Made by a program: the position numbers and the translations under genes. A DNA stretch of 35,619 nt from UMGS1649 sp045651205. GTDB lineage: Bacteria; Bacillota; Clostridia; TANB77; CAG-465. Positions within the stretch are counted from its first letter, which is position 1. The number at the start of each line of letters is the position of its first letter. Under the pieces are notes generated by a model. It saw nothing but the letters and a program-made list of their open reading frames with translations. It was not told the DNA's origin and made no database searches. This document shows, piece after piece, positions 8,899 through 16,058 of this stretch. The DNA lies in NCBI GenBank assembly GCA_045651205.1, contig JAZRSA010000009.1:1-35619 (forward strand), in the 5' to 3' direction.

Positions 8899-8928
8899 AG
8901 ACCTCACGTAACGTGGGGTTTTACTTTT
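8899..8928 (+). terminator. Intrinsic terminator after rpmF
   Basis: Stem 8901-8908 with 8912-8919 (8 bp including one G-T pair), loop TAA, followed by TTTACTTTT. It directly abuts the next gene, so some read-through into it may be intended. Confidence 0.75.
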
Positions 8929-8940
8929 ATGAGGAATAAT

Positions 8941-9627
8941 ATGAAAGATTTGAAAGTAATATATGAAGATAATCACTGTATAGTTGTAATTAAACCAGCT
9001 GGCATTCCATCTCAAGCGGACAAAACTGGAGATATAGATATGCTAACTTTGGTTAAAGCATATATAAAAGAAAAATATAACAAACCAGGAGAAGTGTTCC
9101 TAGGATTAGTACATAGATTAGATCGTATGACGGAAGGCGTAATGGTGTTTGCTAGAACTTCTAAAGGTGCAAGCAGACTTTCTGAAGCTATACGTAATGG
9201 TGACTTCAAGAAAGAATATGTAGCAGCAGTTGAAGGAAAGCTAGAAGGTAATGGACATCTAGAAAATTATTTATACAAAGATGAGAGAACAAATACAAGT
9301 AGTGTAGTATCAGAAAATAAAAAAGGCGCAAAACTTGCATCTTTAGATTATACGGTGATAGGTTATACTAACTTTAAAGGTAAAGAATATACATATGTTA
9401 GGATTAAACTACATACAGGTCGCCATCACCAAATAAGAGTACAAATGAGCAATATTGGTCATCCGTTATTTGGAGATGTTAAGTATGGTGGAACTAAAGG
9501 AGAACTTGCGCTATTTGCATGTTCACTTAAGTTCATTCACCCTACTAAAGATGATATAATGGAGTTTAACGCTATGCCAGATAAAAATGGTATATGGGAG
9601 GATATAGATGGAGCTAACAGAAATTAA
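8941..9627 (+). CDS. RluA-family pseudouridine synthase
   Basis: 228-residue pseudouridine synthase of the RluA/RluD class, converting specific uridines in rRNA or tRNA to pseudouridine. Catalytic Asp61 is in the signature LVHRLDRMTEGVMVFA; the conserved C-terminal LHTGRHHQIRVQMSNIGHPL binds and positions the substrate. It lacks the N-terminal S4 domain of RluD-type enzymes and starts directly with the catalytic domain (VIYEDNHCIVVIKPAG). Start placed at ATG 8941 because GAGG at 8931-8934 is correctly spaced; ATG 8929 in the same frame has no site and overlaps the rpmF terminator region. The final 20 bases overlap prfB. Which base it modifies cannot be told from sequence. Confidence 0.9.
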   Translation: MKDLKVIYEDNHCIVVIKPAGIPSQADKTGDIDMLTLVKAYIKEKYNKPGEVFLGLVHRLDRMTEGVMVFARTSKGASRLSEAIRNGDFKKEYVAAVEGKLEGNGHLENYLYKDERTNTSSVVSENKKGAKLASLDYTVIGYTNFKGKEYTYVRIKLHTGRHHQIRVQMSNIGHPLFGDVKYGGTKGELALFACSLKFIHPTKDDIMEFNAMPDKNGIWEDIDGANRN

Positions 9628-10711
9628 GTATAAGTTAGAAGAATATATAAATAGATTAAATGAAATTAAAGCTACATTAAAAATTGAAACTAAAGAACAA
9701 GAATTAAAGGTTTTAGAAGAAAAGACACTAGAACCTGGTTTTTGGGATGATGCTAAGTCAAGTGGAGTTGTTTTAAAAGAAATAAAAGAGCTAAAGGTAG
9801 CTTTGGCTGCATACTATAAAGTGGCGGATATAGTAGAAAATGCTTCGGTTTCATATGAACTTCTAAAAGAAGAAATGGATGAAAGTATTAAATCTGAACT
9901 TGAAAAAGAAATTGAATCATTAGAAGGAAAGATAGAAAAACTAGAAGTATCATCACTTTTAGCTGAAGAATACGATAGCTTAAATGCAATTGTAACAATA
10001 CATGCAGGAGCAGGTGGAACGGAATCTCAAGATTGGGCAGAAATGTTAAATAGAATGTATACAAGATGGTCAGAACGTTCAGGCTTTGAATATGCTTTGT
10101 ACGATATGCAAGAAGGCGACGAGGCTGGAATTAAGAGTGTAACATTTGGTGTAAAAGGAATGTATGCTTACGGATATCTAAAAGCAGAAAAAGGTGTTCA
10201 TAGACTTGTTAGAATATCTCCGTTTGATGCAAATAAAAGAAGACATACTTCTTTCGCAGCAGTAGATGTTATGCCTGAAATTGAAGATGATATAGAAGTA
10301 GAAATTAAATCTGAAGATTTAGAAGTTGGAACATATAGAGCAAGTGGAGCCGGTGGACAACACGTTAACAAAACAGATTCTGCGGTAAGAATTAAACATA
10401 TACCAACAGGGATAGTCGTAGCTTGTCAAACAGAACGTTCTCAAATACAAAACAGAGAAACTTGCATGAAGATGCTTAAAGCAAAACTTTATCAATATGA
10501 ACTAGATAAATCTCAAGAAAAACTTAAAGAAATAAAAGGCGAACTTTCAGAAAATGGATGGGGAAGCCAAATACGTTCTTATGTATTTTGTCCTTATACT
10601 CTTGTTAAAGATCATAGAACAAACGCAGAAATGGGTAATGTGCAAGGTGTTATGGATGGAGATTTAGATTTGTTTATATCTGAATATCTAAAAATGAATG
10701 CAAAGAAATAA
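9608..10711 (+). CDS. prfB: Peptide chain release factor 2, single uninterrupted frame
   Basis: 367-residue RF2, which recognises UGA/UAA stop codons and triggers peptide release. The tripeptide anticodon SPF is at 204-206 and the catalytic GGQ at 249-251 (GAGGQHVNKTDSAVRI), both unambiguous. GGAG just before ATG 9608 lies inside the overlapping rluA-type gene, whose stop is 20 bases downstream, so translation is probably coupled. In many bacteria prfB carries an in-frame UGA near codon 25 bypassed by a +1 frameshift that autoregulates RF2. Here the corresponding site (L24-K25, bases 9677-9682) reads TTA AAA with no stop and no slippery CTT-TGA, so this control is absent. Confidence 0.97.
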   Translation: MELTEIKYKLEEYINRLNEIKATLKIETKEQELKVLEEKTLEPGFWDDAKSSGVVLKEIKELKVALAAYYKVADIVENASVSYELLKEEMDESIKSELEKEIESLEGKIEKLEVSSLLAEEYDSLNAIVTIHAGAGGTESQDWAEMLNRMYTRWSERSGFEYALYDMQEGDEAGIKSVTFGVKGMYAYGYLKAEKGVHRLVRISPFDANKRRHTSFAAVDVMPEIEDDIEVEIKSEDLEVGTYRASGAGGQHVNKTDSAVRIKHIPTGIVVACQTERSQIQNRETCMKMLKAKLYQYELDKSQEKLKEIKGELSENGWGSQIRSYVFCPYTLVKDHRTNAEMGNVQGVMDGDLDLFISEYLKMNAKK

Positions 10712-10724
10712 TTTAGAGGTATAT

Positions 10725-11057
10725 ATGATTAGAAGAATATTAAGAATAATATTACCAGCAATGTTTATATCGTTACTTGTATGTGCAATGCAAGGTGGCA
10801 AAAACATATTAGAAGGAATATATATAATTTTCCCAGTGATATATATAGCAATAGTACTTATGAATGAAAAGTGGGATGTGTTAATAAGCTTAATACTAAC
10901 ATCTATAGCATTTATAATTCCAATAAATTTGTTATATAATATGGGTAGCTGCATAGATTTACTAGTTATATATAATGCTATAGCGGGAATTATATATTTA
11001 GGTCGAATAATAGTAAGAAAAAATAAGGGTAATAAAGATGATAGAAAAGCTTTTTAA
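10725..11057 (+). CDS. Small integral membrane protein of unknown function
   Basis: 110 residues, not recognised. It is almost entirely hydrophobic, with about four predicted membrane helices (from LRIILPAMFISLLV through VIYNAIAGIIYLG), basic at both ends and ending in a charged tail KNKGNKDDRKAF. Start placed at ATG 10725 after AGAGG at 10715-10719; the earlier ATG at 10698 lies inside prfB without a site. It follows the prfB stop by 13 bases and overlaps the next small gene by 20 bases, so it is probably part of the same transcript. No function can be assigned. Confidence 0.65.
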   Translation: MIRRILRIILPAMFISLLVCAMQGGKNILEGIYIIFPVIYIAIVLMNEKWDVLISLILTSIAFIIPINLLYNMGSCIDLLVIYNAIAGIIYLGRIIVRKNKGNKDDRKAF

Positions 11058-11343
11058 TTATTATAGCGAAAAATACAAAGTGGATTGGTTACCAAATGGT
11101 GATGTGGATATCTATGATAAAACTATTAACCAAGAAGAACATAGAGGTTTTATAATATATTTTGATAAAAATAATAAAGAATATTGCATTACAATTGATT
11201 CAGAAATGATATTTGTATTAAAAAAGAAAAAATATCTGTTTACAAACAAAACATATTGGAAACAAATAACTCATATGCATATAGAGCATGATATGGAAGA
11301 AAAAAGAATAATAGAAATCATACAAAAATGTCTAATGAAATAG
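11038..11343 (+). CDS. Small soluble protein of unknown function
   Basis: 101 residues, not recognised. A mixed alpha/beta soluble protein without signal peptide or membrane helix; alternating hydrophobic segments (GFIIYFDK, YCITIDSEMIFVL) suggest a small beta-sheet domain with a C-terminal helix (EKRIIEIIQKCLM). It starts within the last 20 bases of the preceding membrane-protein gene, with AAGGG at 11026-11030, and is the last gene before a terminator. The overlapping arrangement suggests the two small products act together, but this is inference. Confidence 0.6.
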   Translation: MIEKLFNYYSEKYKVDWLPNGDVDIYDKTINQEEHRGFIIYFDKNNKEYCITIDSEMIFVLKKKKYLFTNKTYWKQITHMHIEHDMEEKRIIEIIQKCLMK

Positions 11344-11370
11344 TACTATTAAATAGATAAAAAACATATA

Positions 11371-11403
11371 AAATGTATTGTGGAAACACAGTGCATTTTT
11401 TTG
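11371..11403 (+). terminator. Intrinsic terminator of the rluA-type/prfB unit
   Basis: 12-bp stem 11371-11382 with 11387-11398 (two G-T pairs), loop GAAA, followed by a run of T. Confidence 0.85.
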
Positions 11404-11447
11404 TTTGTGGGTATGGCAAGAAAAAATTACCAATTTGTCAAAAAAGA

Positions 11448-11476
11448 TAGACATTAAATGTTTATTGTTATATAAT
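11448..11476 (+). promoter_or_regulatory. Promoter of the InlB-repeat/beta-helix operon
   Basis: TAGACA at 11448-11453 and TATAAT at 11471-11476, spaced 17 bases; one mismatch in the -35. The leader would be about 20 bases, containing AAGGAGG at 11489-11495. Confidence 0.75.
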
Positions 11477-11501
11477 GACAGGTATAAGAAGGAGGAAAAA
11501 T

Positions 11502-12569
11502 ATGAAAACAGAAGAGGTTAAGAAAAAACCTACAACTAGAGGTAAAAAGAAGAAAAAAGAGGACAACAAAGCTATTAAAATAGTTATCTTAATAGTGATA
11601 GTAATAGCCTCAATGATTTTAGGATGGTTGTTTGCATCGTTAATGGACAATACATGTGATGTTACATTTAGCGTTGGGAACGGGCTTAAAGATATAGTTG
11701 TTACAGTGGAAAAAGACAACGGAGTGGTAAAACCAGCTGATCCTGAAAAAGAAGGGTATACATTTGAAGGTTGGTACTACAACGGAGTTAAATTCGATTT
11801 TTCTACTCCAATAACAAAAGATACAGTAATAACTGCAATTTGGAGTGAAAACAGCACACCTGTAATTCCAGAACCAGAATTACCAAATGAACCAGAAATA
11901 GTAACATATACTGTTAATTTCGATTCAAATGGTGGAAGCGCAGTTGCAACTCAAACAATTGAGCAAGATAAACATGCAAAAGAACCAACTAAACCAACAA
12001 GAAGTGGTTACACATTTGCTGGTTGGTATTTAGGAGATGCAAAATTTGATTTTGCTACTAAAATAACAGCAAACACAACATTAACAGCAAAATGGACAAA
12101 AGTTGAAGAAACAAAAACTGAAGACAAAAAAGATGATAATAAAGAAACAGTAACTAAATATACAGTTAAATTTAATTACGGTTACAGCAATAAAGTAACA
12201 AGTAAATCTGTAGAAAAAGGTAAAACAGTTTCTAAACCATCTAATCCAACAAGAAGTGGTTATACATTCTTAGGTTGGTATAACGGAAGCACAAAATTTG
12301 ATTTCTCTACAAAGATAACAAAGAATATAACTCTTACAGCTAAGTGGGAAAAGAAACAAGTGTTAAGTTATTATACAGAAGAAATACCATCTTCTACATT
12401 AAAACAAGTTAGATTGTTCCTTACTCTAAATGGAAAACCTGTTGCAGGAACAGCAGATGTAATAAATACTCAAGGTCAAACAATTCATGTAACTGTTCCA
12501 AAGAGTGGTCTTGTAAAATTTGTTAAAGGAACAATAAAAACAGTTACAAACATAAAAGTAAGTAATTAA
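11502..12569 (+). CDS. Membrane-anchored surface protein with three InlB B-type (Flg_new) repeats
   Basis: 355 residues. Start chosen at ATG 11502 behind AAGGAGG; the upstream ATG at 11475 overlaps the -10 box. A lysine-rich cytoplasmic N-terminus (about residues 7-23) is followed by one membrane helix (about 24-46), so the rest is outside the cell. Three Listeria-Bacteroides/InlB B repeats follow at about 55-113, 133-195 and 217-280, each ending in the typical GYTF.GWY...KFDF....T.TAKW pattern; the first is the most divergent. Linkers are proline-rich and then Lys/Asp/Glu-rich. The C-terminal ~70 residues look like a small beta-sandwich. No LPXTG is present. It is separated from the secreted beta-helix gene by 12 bases, so the two are probably co-expressed. 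Binding target unknown. Confidence 0.8.
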   Translation: MKTEEVKKKPTTRGKKKKKEDNKAIKIVILIVIVIASMILGWLFASLMDNTCDVTFSVGNGLKDIVVTVEKDNGVVKPADPEKEGYTFEGWYYNGVKFDFSTPITKDTVITAIWSENSTPVIPEPELPNEPEIVTYTVNFDSNGGSAVATQTIEQDKHAKEPTKPTRSGYTFAGWYLGDAKFDFATKITANTTLTAKWTKVEETKTEDKKDDNKETVTKYTVKFNYGYSNKVTSKSVEKGKTVSKPSNPTRSGYTFLGWYNGSTKFDFSTKITKNITLTAKWEKKQVLSYYTEEIPSSTLKQVRLFLTLNGKPVAGTADVINTQGQTIHVTVPKSGLVKFVKGTIKTVTNIKVSN

Positions 12570-12581
12570 GGAGGAAACAAT

Positions 12582-15500
12582 ATGAGAAATAAAATGAAAA
12601 AATCATTGCTAACATTTATAGTATTAGCCATAGTTTTAGTTCCATCTTGTTTTGCTGCTACAGTTTTAGAAGACACAGCAGATTATACAGAAGGAGCAAT
12701 TATATATGGCTCTACAAGATTTGAAACAGATGTTATCATAACAGCTGGAGAAGCTTTTAATGCAGGTATAAATGAATCTAAAGTATGGGTTGCGTTAGGA
12801 AATAAACTTAATGATCTTGAACCAGTTACACCATATTTCTATGATGGTGCATCATGGTACAAAATTGTTAATGACGAAGAAAATCCAGCAGTACCAGTAA
12901 CAGAAGCAGAAGATATTAAAGAAATAGAAGATAGTTTACATATATTCTTCGTAAATAATAAAATGAAAACAGTTGAAGTTCCTTATGATGGAAACGTAGA
13001 CGAAGGTTCTGTAACAGAAGGTGCAGTATATGATGAAGAAAATAAAAAATTCATAGTACCAGCTTTATCTTTTGATTTCGAATTTACAGATGACGGAGCA
13101 AAAGTAGAAGTAAATACTAATGTAGACACAAATACAGAAGTAACAGATCCTGAAGATATAGTAGAACCAGAAATAATAAATTCAGAGGTTGCTGCTATAG
13201 GCGATGTTAAATATGAAGATTTACATACAGCAGTTGAAGCTGCAAAAGCTAATGATACAGTTAAATTATTAGCAAATATAGAATTAACATCTATGTTAGT
13301 TGTAAAAAAAGCAATAACATTAGATTTAAATGGAAAAACAATAACAGTTGCAGAAGATATGGCAGATATAACTGCAATACAAATACTTGAAGGTGGAGAT
13401 TTAGTTATTACTGGTAATGGTACAGTAAACTCTGCAACTCAAGGAAACAACTACTCAATAGCAGTATGGGCTAAAGAGACAGGTAAAGCAACAATTAAAA
13501 ACGGAACATTTACAAATGTTGGTGCAAAAGATAAAAATGATGTTGGAAAAGAAAACAACAATGAAATGATATATGTAAGTGGAAGTGGTGTAATAACAAT
13601 AGAAGGTGGAACATATATAGGAAACACAGAAAACGAAGTATATGGACCAAGATATACATTAAACTCACATGATGCGAGCTATACAGCAGGAACAGCAAAT
13701 ATAATAGTAAAAGGTGGAACATACACAGCATTTGATCCATCTAACAACCTAGCAGAAGGTAAAGGAACAAACTTCGTAGCAGAAGGATACAAAGTAGTAA
13801 AATTTGGAGATAAATATACAGTAGTAGCATATGATGCAAATAATGTAACAACAGAAGCTGAACTTAGATACTTTATAGCAAACGGCACTGATGTGAAATT
13901 AGGAGCAGATATAGATTTAGTTACAGGAATAGAAGTAGCTAAAAAAGTTACAGTAAACTTAAATGGTAAAACATTAACAGCAAAAAAAGATACTGAAGGA
14001 ATTGGAATATTCATGGTTGTAACAGGAGGAGATTTAACTATCGAAGGTGATGGAAAAATCGACAGTGCTTGTCTAACAAATGATTATTCAATGGCAGTAT
14101 GGGTAAAAGAAACTGGTAAATTAACAATAAATGGCGGAACATATACAAATCTTGGTGCTAAAGACATGGAAGACGATGGAAAAACAGCAAATAACAATGA
14201 AGTAATTTATGTAAGAGATAACGGTTCAGCAGTAATAAACGGCGGAACATTTATAGGAAATACATCAAATAAAACATATGGAGCAGGCTTTACATTAAAC
14301 CTAAGAGACCAAGATAGAGCTACAGCATCAATAGTAGTAAAAGGTGGAACATTTACTGGATTTAATCCAGCAGACAACGCAGCAGAAAATGCTGGAACAA
14401 ACTTTGTAGCTGAAGGATACAAAGTAGTAAAATCTGGAGATAAATATACAGTAGTAGCATATGATGCAAATAACGTAGTAAGTGAAACAGAACTTAGATA
14501 CTTTATAGCAAACGGCACTGATGTAAAATTAGGTGCAGATATAGATTTAACTACAGGAATAGAAGTAGCTAAAAAAGTTACTGTAAATTTAAATGGTAAA
14601 ACATTAACAGCAAAAAAAGATACTGAAGGAATTGGAATATTCATGGTTGTAACAGGAGGAGATTTAACTATCGAAGGTGATGGAAAAATCGACAGTGCTT
14701 GTCTAACAAATGATTATTCTATGGCAATATGGGTAAAAGAAACTGGTAAATTAACAGTAAACGGCGGAACATTTACAAATGTTGGTGCTAAAGATATGGA
14801 AGACGATGGAAAGACAGCAAATAACAATGAAGTAATTTATGTAAGAGATAATGGTTCAGCAGTAATAAACGGCGGAACATTTATAGGAAATACATCAAAT
14901 AAAACATATGGAGCAGGCTTTACATTAAACCTAAGAGACCAAGATAGAGCTACAGCATCAATAGTAGTAAAAGGTGGAACATTTACAGGATTTAACCCAG
15001 CAGACAACGCAGCAGAAAATGCTGGAACAAACTTTGTTGCTGAAGGATACAGATCAGTATATAACGAAGCAGAAAATACATATACAGTAAAAGCATATGA
15101 TATAAACAATGTAGATGATGACGATTCTTTAAAATACGCTTTAGCAAATGCTAAAGATGGTGATACAATTAATCTTGCAGCAGGAAATTATAGCAAAGTT
15201 TTAATAGATCACAGAAAAAATGTTGCTAAGAACATTACACTAGTTGGAACAGAAGGAGTTAAGATAGCCGGAGTAAATATGAATGGTGCAAATTATGGAT
15301 TCGCTCCAGAGGGATTAACTTTCAAAAACATCACATTTACAGATGATGTTAACGTAAACAACACAGATAAATGGGGAGTATGTAAAAATCTTTCAATTAT
15401 TGGATGTACATTCACTAATGCAGCTTTTACTGCTGGAAACAATTCAACATTTGATGGTTTAAGAATTGAGAATAACAAATTTAATGGTACTAATACAACT

Positions 15501-15869
15501 AACAAGACTTCTATATTATTGCAAGGTGAACATACTAATGTTTTAGTAAAAGGAAATACAATTGATGGTTCTGTACATAATGCAGTACAATTAGCAGGTA
15601 TTACTGGAAAAGCAACTATAGAAGGTAATACTATTAAGAATATTGGTAGCCGTGCAATCCGTATTTCAACAGCAACTGGTGCAGAGTTAACAATATCTAA
15701 CAACATAATTTCTAACGTAAATACTGATCCTGCACAAGCAGCAGAAAATAACGGTCAAGTTATTAAGATAACTGGTACAGTTACTGTTCCTACAGCTGAA
15801 GGCAACACATATAATGGTAAAGCACTTACTTTTGTAGATGGTATTGCTGTAGCACCTGTTGAAGAATAA
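12582..15869 (+). CDS. Large secreted right-handed beta-helix repeat protein
   Basis: 1095 residues. Signal peptide MRNKMKKSLLTFIVLAIVLV... with probable cleavage after SCFA (about residue 25). Start ATG 12582 is behind GGAGG at 12570-12574. An acidic N-terminal region (26-200) is unrecognised. From about 205 three modules of ~210 residues follow, each with LDLNGKTIT/VNLNGKTLT, GGDL.I.G.G, KETGK and INGGTF strands of a pectate-lyase-like beta-helix. Modules 2 and 3 are almost identical in DNA. Residues about 840-1080 are a further beta-helix (NITLVGTEGVKI, ITGKATIEGNTIKNIG) with parallel-strand spacing. No anchor, LPXTG, SLH or membrane helix is visible at the C-terminus, so it is either released or held by a partner such as the upstream InlB-repeat protein. 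No catalytic residues for polysaccharide cleavage can be pointed to; an adhesive or structural role is equally possible. Confidence 0.85.
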   Translation: MRNKMKKSLLTFIVLAIVLVPSCFAATVLEDTADYTEGAIIYGSTRFETDVIITAGEAFNAGINESKVWVALGNKLNDLEPVTPYFYDGASWYKIVNDEENPAVPVTEAEDIKEIEDSLHIFFVNNKMKTVEVPYDGNVDEGSVTEGAVYDEENKKFIVPALSFDFEFTDDGAKVEVNTNVDTNTEVTDPEDIVEPEIINSEVAAIGDVKYEDLHTAVEAAKANDTVKLLANIELTSMLVVKKAITLDLNGKTITVAEDMADITAIQILEGGDLVITGNGTVNSATQGNNYSIAVWAKETGKATIKNGTFTNVGAKDKNDVGKENNNEMIYVSGSGVITIEGGTYIGNTENEVYGPRYTLNSHDASYTAGTANIIVKGGTYTAFDPSNNLAEGKGTNFVAEGYKVVKFGDKYTVVAYDANNVTTEAELRYFIANGTDVKLGADIDLVTGIEVAKKVTVNLNGKTLTAKKDTEGIGIFMVVTGGDLTIEGDGKIDSACLTNDYSMAVWVKETGKLTINGGTYTNLGAKDMEDDGKTANNNEVIYVRDNGSAVINGGTFIGNTSNKTYGAGFTLNLRDQDRATASIVVKGGTFTGFNPADNAAENAGTNFVAEGYKVVKSGDKYTVVAYDANNVVSETELRYFIANGTDVKLGADIDLTTGIEVAKKVTVNLNGKTLTAKKDTEGIGIFMVVTGGDLTIEGDGKIDSACLTNDYSMAIWVKETGKLTVNGGTFTNVGAKDMEDDGKTANNNEVIYVRDNGSAVINGGTFIGNTSNKTYGAGFTLNLRDQDRATASIVVKGGTFTGFNPADNAAENAGTNFVAEGYRSVYNEAENTYTVKAYDINNVDDDDSLKYALANAKDGDTINLAAGNYSKVLIDHRKNVAKNITLVGTEGVKIAGVNMNGANYGFAPEGLTFKNITFTDDVNVNNTDKWGVCKNLSIIGCTFTNAAFTAGNNSTFDGLRIENNKFNGTNTTNKTSILLQGEHTNVLVKGNTIDGSVHNAVQLAGITGKATIEGNTIKNIGSRAIRISTATGAELTISNNIISNVNTDPAQAAENNGQVIKITGTVTVPTAEGNTYNGKALTFVDGIAVAPVEE
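13821..14450 (+). repeat. 630-bp tandem module, first nearly identical copy
   Basis: Begins at GTAGTAGCATATGATGCAAA and recurs exactly 630 bases (210 codons) later. Stretches of over 100 bases, for example around 13962-14088 and 14237-14356, are base-for-base the same in the next copy. A third, much more diverged module precedes it from about 13191. Confidence 0.9.
14451..15050 (+). repeat. 630-bp tandem module, second nearly identical copy (final part diverges)
   Basis: Same sequence as the preceding module shifted by 630 bases; similarity stops after GCTGAAGGATAC ending at 15050, where the protein passes into a different beta-helix domain. Confidence 0.9.
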
Positions 15870-15901
15870 TGGCATAAGATATAAGAAGATAATTAGTATT
15901 T

Positions 15902-15935
15902 AAACACACTAGGTAACTAGTGTGTTTTTCTTTTG
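15902..15935 (+). terminator. Intrinsic terminator of the beta-helix operon
   Basis: Perfect 11-bp stem 15902-15912 with 15917-15927, loop GTAA, followed by TTCTTTT. Confidence 0.92.
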
Positions 15936-15978
15936 CTCAATTTGGTAATAAATACTACTAGAATATATAATTTGTTTG

Positions 15979-15987
15979 TGATATAAT
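15979..15987 (+). promoter_or_regulatory. Extended -10 promoter of uvrA
   Basis: TATAAT at 15982-15987 preceded by TG at 15979-15980 with one base between. No consensus -35 at the right distance. No GAAC-N4-GTTC-like LexA box was seen around it. Confidence 0.65.
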
Positions 15988-16058
15988 GTATGGTGGTTTA
16001 GCATATATTATATTTTTTTATATAAAAAGAATAATATATATGTATATAAGGAGGAACT

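Noticed and set aside
13679..14644. Long minus-strand reading frames across the beta-helix repeat modules, repeated in each copy
   Set aside because: They arise because the duplicated plus-strand coding sequence is low in complementary stops; they have no ribosome binding sites and their proteins only mirror the repeat.
13821..15050. Direct repeats considered as a CRISPR or satellite array
   Set aside because: Units are 630 bases, in frame and coding; there are no short repeats with unique spacers.
12582..15869. Possible pectate lyase activity of the beta-helix protein
   Set aside because: The fold pattern fits, but no catalytic or calcium-site residues of lyase families could be identified, so no enzyme function is claimed.
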